A DNA stretch of 64,000 nucleotides, taken from the NCBI RefSeq assembly GCF_014633365.1, contig NC_068346.1, forward strand, positions 13,351,030-13,415,029, in the 5' to 3' direction. The stretch is from Diospyros lotus. Lineage: Eukaryota > Streptophyta > Magnoliopsida > Ericales > Ebenaceae. Below are positions 40,501 through 49,500 of the stretch, piece by piece. The notes beneath the pieces were generated by a model, which made no database searches, was not told where the DNA came from, and saw nothing but the letters and a program-made list of their open reading frames with translations. Numbering within the stretch: position 1 is the stretch's first letter; each line of letters begins with the position of its first letter. Both the position numbers and the translations under genes were made by a program.

Positions 40501-43500
40501 AATGGCAGCGGGTTGATTATCAGTTAGTCTCTTTATTATGGCAATCCATTGATACCAAACTGTTGGTTCACTTCCAGTCTTATAAAACATGCTCTGATAT
40601 ATGAAGAAAGCTCGAAGCATCTACTGTAATGACATACAGCGTCTGTATGACTCAGTTCATAACCTAATAACGCTTCAGATGACAAACCATGACTTACCTT
40701 CATATCTGAACAAAGCTACTATTGAAGAGATCAAATTGAGATTGACAAAAGATACCCTCGAAAAGGTGTTAGACAAGCTTGACAAAATGTATATGGTCTT
40801 TGTTCTCCACGGTCTTCACAAAGATTTTGAATCTGTTCGAAACCAAGTTCTGACTAATCCCAATATCCCTATGGTGGAGGACCTCATTGATTGGTTATTT
40901 CGAGTTCCTTCTCCGAAGGCAACATCGGGATTTGGTTCTCAAACAGTTTCAGAATCCTCAGCCTTTCTCTCTAATTTGGCTGAACATGGAGGTCAAGGCC
41001 GTGGCCGCTGTAATGGTAGAGGTGGTTGAGGTACCTTATTCCTTGGCCACTGTAGCTCATATTGGTAAGTCTATGGTTTCTCTCCCTCATTCTTCGTCTG
41101 TTAGTTTTTGGATTTTGGACTCTGGTGCTTTCGATCACATAACTGGTAATCCTTCCCTTTTCTCAAATTTATTATCTCCCAAGACACCACATCAGATCAC
41201 CCTTATCGATAGCTCTAAAGCTAAGGCCACTGGCGTTGGTTAAGCCAAACCTATCTCATATATGTCCTTAAATTCTGTTCTTTTTATACCTGATTATCCC
41301 TTTAATTTAATTTTTGTTAGTCAACTTACTCGCACTCTTAATTGCTCCATAACCTTTACTGCTGATTCATTTCTTATACAGGACCGAAGTACGGGACAAA
41401 CGATTGGAGAAGGATCTGAATCCAGTAAACTAAAACGTGGCCTAGGCGGCCGATGGCCGCCGCGATTATGGCCAAATCGGCCACCTTCGGCGTCGGCCCG
41501 GCTAATCAGTACCAAGCGGCGCCTAGGCGGACACCTAACCGCATGAACCGCTTGGCCGATTATGGCCTAATCGACCACCTGGGCCGCGTGAATTGTTTAG
41601 TATAAATTTATTAGGGTTTTGTTTCCCCTTACCCATTACCCCTTCTCTCTCGTCGATTTCCCCTTCTCACTCGTGTGCACCACCACTGACAGTCTATTGT
41701 TGAGTCGTCGTCACCTCTCTCGTGCTCGCATGCTGCCACCGTCTCTTCCAGTTGCAGAGTCGCTACCGCTACCATCTCTTGCAGTTGCAGAGTCACCGTC
41801 GCCACCGTCTTGTGCTCGCACACTGCCACACTCTGGTTGTCTCTTGCATCTTCATCTTCTTCACTCACCCTCTGCCTCCTTCAGTAAGCAGTAGCCAGTA
41901 AGCTGCTGCTTGCTTTTGCCTCTCCCTCTTTTGTTTTCTTTTTATTTTTTTGTTATTTAATTTAGTATTTATGTTAATATTTGATTATTTGTTATTCAAA
42001 TATTAATTAATTATTATTATTAATGTTTTAAAAAATTAATATTTGTAACTTACTAACTTGCAAGCAAGCAACAAATGTAGCAAGCTACCTTTGTTGCTGC
42101 TTGCTATTGCACTGGTGCTGCTTGGGGCTATTGTTAGCTCTTGGCTTTGTTTGTTAGCTAGTTGTCTATTTTAATTCAATCATTCAATGTCAATTTACTC
42201 AGGAAAAAAAAAAGAAAGTCATGTCGAATGGAATTGGGAGTACGGAAGCATTGTCCGATGCCGCCTCAGTTCTTAAAAGGAAATCAAATGATGTCGAATG
42301 GCAGTATGGAATGTTAATTAATCTGAAGAATATGGATAAAGTTAAATGCAAGTTGTGTGGTAAAGTTATGTCTGGAGGAGTTTACAGAGTCAAAGAACAC
42401 ATCGGCCACATTTCCGAAAATGTTTCTGCATGTCCTAAATCTTCTCCGGATGATAAAGCTAAATGCAAGAATGCTATTGCCGAGGCAAAGAGTAAGAAGA
42501 AGAATAAGAAACAAGAGGAAGATATGATGAGATCCTCGGTTAATATTTCTGACAAGGGGAAAGGGGTGGATGATGAAGATGAATTGGAAGAGTTAGGGAG
42601 CAAAAAAGTGCCTCGTACTCTTGGCCCTATAGATAAATTTGCAAGCTCCATAGTCCTGAAATTTGTTTTGAGTTCGAGAATGACGCAAAGGCAGCAAAAT
42701 ATTAGTGAAGCACTGTTTAAAAAGAGAACACAGACTGTACAAGAATATTGTGCTAGATGGGTGTACGAAACTGGTATACCTTTCAATGCTATTGATCATG
42801 ATAGCTTCAAATTGTTTGTTGAGGCAGTTGATCAATTTGGGCCGATGTTCAAACCTCCTAGTCAATACCAGTTGAGGGAACCGTTATTAAAGGAAGAGGT
42901 TGACAGAATGAAAGACTTACTGAAGAAGCATGAAGAAGAGTGGGCACAAAATGGGTGCTCTATTATGACAAATGCTTGGGCAGACAGAAAAAGAAGGAGC
43001 ATCATGAACCTATGTGTTAATTCTAGCATGAGTACTGCTTTTCTTTCTTCAAAAGAAGCATCAAACGAAGCACATACAAGTGAACTCATATTTGAGTATG
43101 TGGACAAGTGCATTGAGCAAGTTGGGCCACAAAATGTCGTCCAAGTAGTAACCGACAATGCTGCCAACAATATGGGAGCGGCAAAATTATTGAAGCTGAA
43201 GAGGCCAAATATCTTTTGGACATCATGTGCTACTCACACCATCAATTTGATGCTTGAAAGTATTGGAAAAATGCCAAGATATAAGAAAGTCATTGATCAG
43301 GCAAAGAGTTTGACAATCTTCATTTATGCATACCATAAGACCTTGTCCTTAATGAGGTCATTTACGAAGAAGAGGGATATAGTGAGACCGGGAGTCACTA
43401 AATTTGCTTCTTCTTTCCTTACTTTGCAGAGTTTGATGGAGAAAAAGGCCCAATTGAGGTCAATGTTTACCAGCTCTAAATGGGAGAAGTGTAAATGGTC

Positions 43501-46500
43501 AAAGACTGTTAAAGGGAAAGCAACATATGCTACTGTGATGAGCATTGCTTTCTGGAATGGTGTAACTTTATGCCATGGTGTAACTTTATGCCTTAAGATT
43601 TTTGCACCTTTGGTGAAGGTGCTTCAAATTGTTGATGCAGATAGAAAGCCTTCTATGGGCTTTTTATATGGAGAGATTAAGCAAGCAAAGGAAAATATTA
43701 AGGAGGCCCTAAATAATCTTGAGAAAAACTATCAGCCTATTATAGAGATTATTAAAGCAAGGGTGAAAGATAGGCTAGATAGTCCATTGCATTTGGCGGC
43801 TTACCTTTTGAATCCCTACTACCTTTTCAAGAATAAGACTATATATCTTGATAATCAAGTGATGGATGGGCTTTTTAATTGTGTGGAGATGTTTTATCAT
43901 GGTGATGATCATTTTGAATTGCAAGGTCATGTTATAAATATTGAGTTGCCAAAGTATACTTGTAAAGAGGGAGCTTTTAGAAAATTGTGGGCAGCTCAAG
44001 GCTGTGCAAAAAATGATGACAATTATAATCCAGGTATAAAATTCCTTTAATCCTTTTCTTAGTTCCTAATGTGTATTAGTGTATAAATTTGTTTACTTTA
44101 TACTTGTTAACTTATGTAGTTACATGGTGGATGACTTATGGAAATCAAACTCCAAACTTGCAACGAATGGTAACAAGAATCCTCTCGTTAACCAGTAATT
44201 CATCCGGTTGTGAAAGAAATTGGAGCACTTTTGAAGGAGTTAGTGTATATTTTAAAACATTTTTAATATTTTAATGTCACTATCCCTATGAAAATATGAA
44301 CTATATTTCTTTAATATCAATAACTTATCTATCATTTAAATTGATATTACTTTTATTTTATTTATCTAGATACATACGAAGAAAAGAAATAAACTAGATG
44401 TGCATCGATTGAACAATCTTGTCTATGTCCAATTTAATGCAAAACTGATGAACAAGCAAAAGAGGGAGAAGGAAAGGAATGTTGTTGTGCTACTTGCTAG
44501 TGATGCCAGCAATGCACAAGGATGGATTGTTGAAGGAGAAGATGATGAAGAAATTGAGCTTGGTACGGGGCTTACTTGGGAAGTGATTGGTGAAGCATCC
44601 GGAGCAGACGGGATGCTTCAACCTCGAAGAAGTTCTAGGATGAGAGAACTTCATAAAGATGATTTCCAATAAGAAGAAGAAGAAGATGAGCAAGAGCTCA
44701 ATGAATTTGATTTTGAGTCTGATGAAGATCATGTATTGGAAGAATATGGAGAGGAAGAATTCCAATTAGATAGTTAGATACTTAGATTCTTCAAGTATGG
44801 TTTATGTTGCATTATTGTTGCTTTTGTCTTATTGAAGTTTGAACCTAGAACTGATCTATAACAATTGTTTTCTCATGCTTAATTCTATATTTCACTTGTC
44901 ATTCCATTATTGTTGTATTATTGATTTATGTTGCATTATTGATGCTTTTCAACTTTGATTTAATTGAAAATAACATCAAATTACATCACAAAGTTAAAAA
45001 ACAAAAACAAAAAAACAACAGTTTTCCTAGGCCCCGCCTAAGCCCCCTAGGCGCTGGGCCCCAGCTTAGCGCCCAACTAGCGCCTAGCCCCTTTTAGAAC
45101 ACTGTCTGAATCACGTGGACTTTATTATCTACAGCCTCTATCCTCTACCATATATGCTATCACAGAGTCTCCTACTTTGCTCCACCATCGTCTAGGTCAT
45201 ACAAGTCTAGATAAGCTAAAGAAAATGGTCCCTCATCTCTCTCATTTACAGTCCTTAGAGTGTGAGTCGTGTTAGCTTGGAAAACATGGTCGGGCATCGT
45301 TTCCAAGCAAAGGTCAGTCTAGTAAAGCACCCTTTGACATTGTTCATACTGATGTTTGGGATTCTAATCGTGTCAGTTTAGTTTTAGGTTATCGATACTT
45401 TGTTACTTTCATAGATGACTTTTCCAGACGCACTTGGATATTTTTAATGAAAGAACGTTCAGAGTTATTTACTATATTTCATAACTTTTGCAGTGAAATT
45501 TTAACTCAATTTGGACATCCTATTTGCATTTTAAGGAGCGACAATGCAAAAGAATATTTTTATGCTTCTTTCAATTCTTTTATGGCATCTCACAGCATGG
45601 TTCATCAATCCACTTGTCCACACACTCCACAACAAAATGGCACACTAGAGAGGAAGCATCGTCATATTATTGAAACCGCTTGCACTCTTTTATTACATGC
45701 TAATGCTCCTTTAAAGTTTTGGGGCAATGCTGTCCTCACTGCTGGCTACTTAATAAATCACATACCATCGTCTGTGTTAAATAACAAAGTATCTTATTCT
45801 CTTTTGTTTCCTCAGGAGCCCTTTACAATGTTCCCCCTTGTATTTTTGGTTCTACGTGTTTTGTACATGATCTCTTTCCAGGTCTTGATAAATTGTCGAC
45901 GTATGCTATCAAGTGCGTCTTTCTTGGGTTTTCTCGGGTTTAGAAAGGGTATCAGTGTTATTCTTCTTCCACATATCGATTTTACATGTCTACAGAGGTC
46001 ACTTTCTTTGAGAGTACTCCCTACTTCACCTCACCAGTGGAACCTGACTCTGTCTCTCAGCTCTTACCAGTTCCTTGCCTTAGTCTACCTGTCTCTACTC
46101 CTTCATGTCCCACTTTACCTGAATCCTCGACTCCAACAAGACAATCCTCACCATGCCCAATTATCACCTATCAACATCGGTCACAACATCCATGTCCAGA
46201 GGCTGTTCTTTCTCCAGATCCACGTGATTCATCTTCTACTCCACTTGCTCTGGACCTACCTACGCCTTCCGCTTACCTGCCCATTGCACTTCATAAAGGT
46301 ACAAGCTCTACTCGTAATCCTCATCCCATCTATAATTTCCTTCGCTATCATCGTTTATCATCATCCCATTATGCCTTTGTGTCTGCCTTGTCATCCATCT
46401 CTATTCCTAAAACTATCCAAGAAGCACTTTCTCATCCAGGTTGGCGACAGGCTATGATTGATGAGATGGCAGCCTTGGATTCCAATCATACATGGACTCT

Positions 46501-49500
46501 TCTTCCATCCCCTCCTAGGAAGTCTATAGTTGGTTGTTGCTAAGTATTTACGATCAAAGTGGGCCCTGATGGCCAAATCAATAGCCCGACAGCTCGCCTT
46601 GTGACTAAAGGCTATACACAAATCTTTTGCCTTGATTATGGTGATACATTCTCCCCGATTGCCAAGATGGCGTCTGTTTGTCTTTTCCTCTCTATGGCTG
46701 ACATGCATCATTGGCCTCTTCATCAATTGGATATTAAAAATTCCTTCTTGCATGGTCACTTAGAGGAAGAAGTCTACATGGAGCAACCACTTGGGTTTGT
46801 TGCTCAGGGGGAGTCCGATCTTGTTTGTCGATTGCACAAGTCTCTCTATGGTCTTAAATAGTCCCCTCGGGCATGCTTTGGCAAGTTCAATAAAGTTATA
46901 CGGTAAAGTTATACAGTAAAGTTATACAACAGTTTGACATGATTCATAGTGAGGCAGATCACTCTGTGTTCTACAAACACTCGTCTTCAAATCAATGTAT
47001 CTATCTTGTGGTCTATGTGGACGATAATGTTATTATAGGAGATGATCATGAAGGCATCAAAGGTCTTAAACAACCCTTATTTCAACATTTTCAAACTAAG
47101 GACTTGGGACGACTGCGTTATTTTCTTGGAATTGAAGTAGCCCAATCAAAAACAGGCATTGCCATTACTCAGAGGAAGTATGCTCTTGATATCTTGGAAG
47201 AAACTAGGGTGCTAGATTGCAAACCAATTGATACTCCCATGAATCCAAATGTTAAACTTCTACTGGATTAGGGGGAGCCCTATTCAAACCCTGGAAGATA
47301 TCGAAGGCTAGTGGGAAAGCTAAATTACCTTACTATGACCAGGCCAGATATATCTTTTGATGTTAGCACTGTAAGTCAGTTTTTCAATTCTCCCCATGAC
47401 AATCATTGGGATGCAGTAATTCAAATCCTAAGGTATATTAAGGGCTCCCCTGGCAAAGGCTTAGTTTATGAAGATAGGGGCCATATTGATATTATGGCAT
47501 ATATAGATGCAGATTGGGTAGGCTCTCCAAGTGATAGGAGATCAACTTTTGGGTACTGTGTTCTCATTGGAGGGAATCTCATATCTCGGAAAGCAAAAAA
47601 CAGAGTGTGGTCGCCAAGTTAAGTGTAGAAGTAGAATATCGAACCATGGCCCTTGCCACATGTGAGCTTGTTTAGTTGAAACAACTGCTTCAAGAATTAA
47701 AGTTCTTCAAAATAGGCCCTATGAAGCTCATCTATGATAATCAAGCAGCGTTACACATTGCTTCCAATCCAATATTTCATGAGCAGACCAAACTTATAGA
47801 GATTGACTGTCACTACATTCGTGAGAAAATTCTATATGGAGAAGTCACTACTTCCTTTATAAACTCTAGTGATCAACTAGCGGATATTTTTACTAAATCT
47901 CTTAGGGGATCGAGAGTGTCATATATACGTAACAAGCTAAATGCATATGACATATATGCACCAGCTTGAGGGGGAGTGTTGATATGCGTTAATATTTATT
48001 GTAAATATTACTTGTAGTTAATATTTCTTGTAAATGTTCCTTGTAATTAGCTGAGTACTAGCTGAGTACTTGCCACATTTAGATGATACTACTTGCTGTA
48101 TTTAGATTAGTCAATCCCTAAAATTAAGTGAGTTGATTGAGTTTCTTGTAACTATATATAATCAAGAAGGCTATGAGTGATTCACAAGCCATATTACGCA
48201 CTAAATATCCTCTTCTAACTCACCCTAAGATGATCTAGGTTTGGCTTATGATTATTCCACATTTCATAAGATGTCTTAAAATCTATGGTTGATGAAGGTG
48301 ATTGGTTTATCAAATAGGCTGTTGTAGCAACAACCTCTCTCTAAAATGTTTTTGGAAGCCTAGTATGAAACAACATACATCTCACCCTCTCAAGGAGGGC
48401 CCTATTCATGCGCTTGGCTAACCCATTTTGCTTGGGGTTACCAAGGCAGTAAGGTGCCTTTGAATACCATTCTCTTTACATAATAGAGTGAATTCCTTAT
48501 TACAAAATTCTATGCCATTATCAGTCCTAATGACCTTCAATTTTACACCCTTTTGGTTTTCAATCAAAGTTTTTCAAGTCTTAAATGCATCAAAGGTATT
48601 ATCTTTGGATTTCAAAACAAAGACCCAAACCATTCTAAAGTAGTCATCTATTATAGAAAGGAAATACCTAGCTCCACCATGAGTTAGAGCTTGACTAGGG
48701 CCCCATAAATCTAATGGACATATTCAAGTGGGCCTTTAGAGGTATGGAGTGCCTTCTTAGGGAACTATACTTTCATAGATTTTCTATAGATACATGATTC
48801 ACATGTGTCTAAATGTGTTACCTTACTTGAGCCTAAAATCCCTTGGCTAACTAGTTCTCTAAGCCCTTGGATACTCATATGAGCCATCCTAAAATGCCAT
48901 AGCTTTGTGTGCTCATAGGTCTTATCTTCCCCTACAGCCACATCCCCACATAATGTGGAAACTATCATAACAAATATTCCATTTTTAAGGACTGCCTTCA
49001 TACATACAAGTGATCCTCTAGCTACCTTGAGAACATCACCATGGCCACTATAACTATATCCACTCTTAGCTAGGGGAAATCAGATTCTTCTTTAAGTCAG
49101 GAACATATCTTACTGATGACAGGATCCTAACTGACCCATCAAACATCTTAAGCTTAATGTCCCCAATCCCCTTTATACTACACTCTTGACTTTTTCTAAT
49201 AAAACCTTCCCCCCACTTATGTCTCTATAATTCAAGAACCATTCTAGATGGGGTGACATATGGAAAGAGCAACCGGAATCTAATACCCACACCTCTTTAT
49301 CCGAATGTCTTGATACCACAAGAGCATGCGAACTATCATAGTCAAAATCATATATTGAGTTTGAGAATTCTGGTTTACCTTTATCTGAAAGTTCTTACTT
49401 TTTCTTTGGGCAATTTTTCTTTATATGCCCTTCCTCATGGCAATGAAAACATCTAAAGTTTTTCTTACCATTTCTTGACTTTGATCGAGACTTCCCCTTT

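Larger units (their letters stand above)
39705..48220 (+). mobile_element. Copia-C: Ty1/copia element carrying a hAT transposon, TSD caccc
   Basis: The 5' LTR is 39705-39908 and the 3' LTR 47977-48220, with caccc at 39700-39704 and 48221-48225. The primer site TGGTATCAGAG begins at 39909. A purine tract (cttgagggggagtg) precedes the 3' LTR. Removing the 3,682-bp hAT leaves about 4.8 kb, a normal copia length. The coding frames have many stops, so the element is dead. The LTRs differ by small duplications in the 3' copy (repeated taatattt...gtaaat and agctgagtact units), so it is older than Copia-A. Confidence 0.88.

Noticed and set aside
42382..43170. Minus-strand frames across the hAT transposase
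   Set aside because: Antisense shadows of a long conserved plus-strand coding region.
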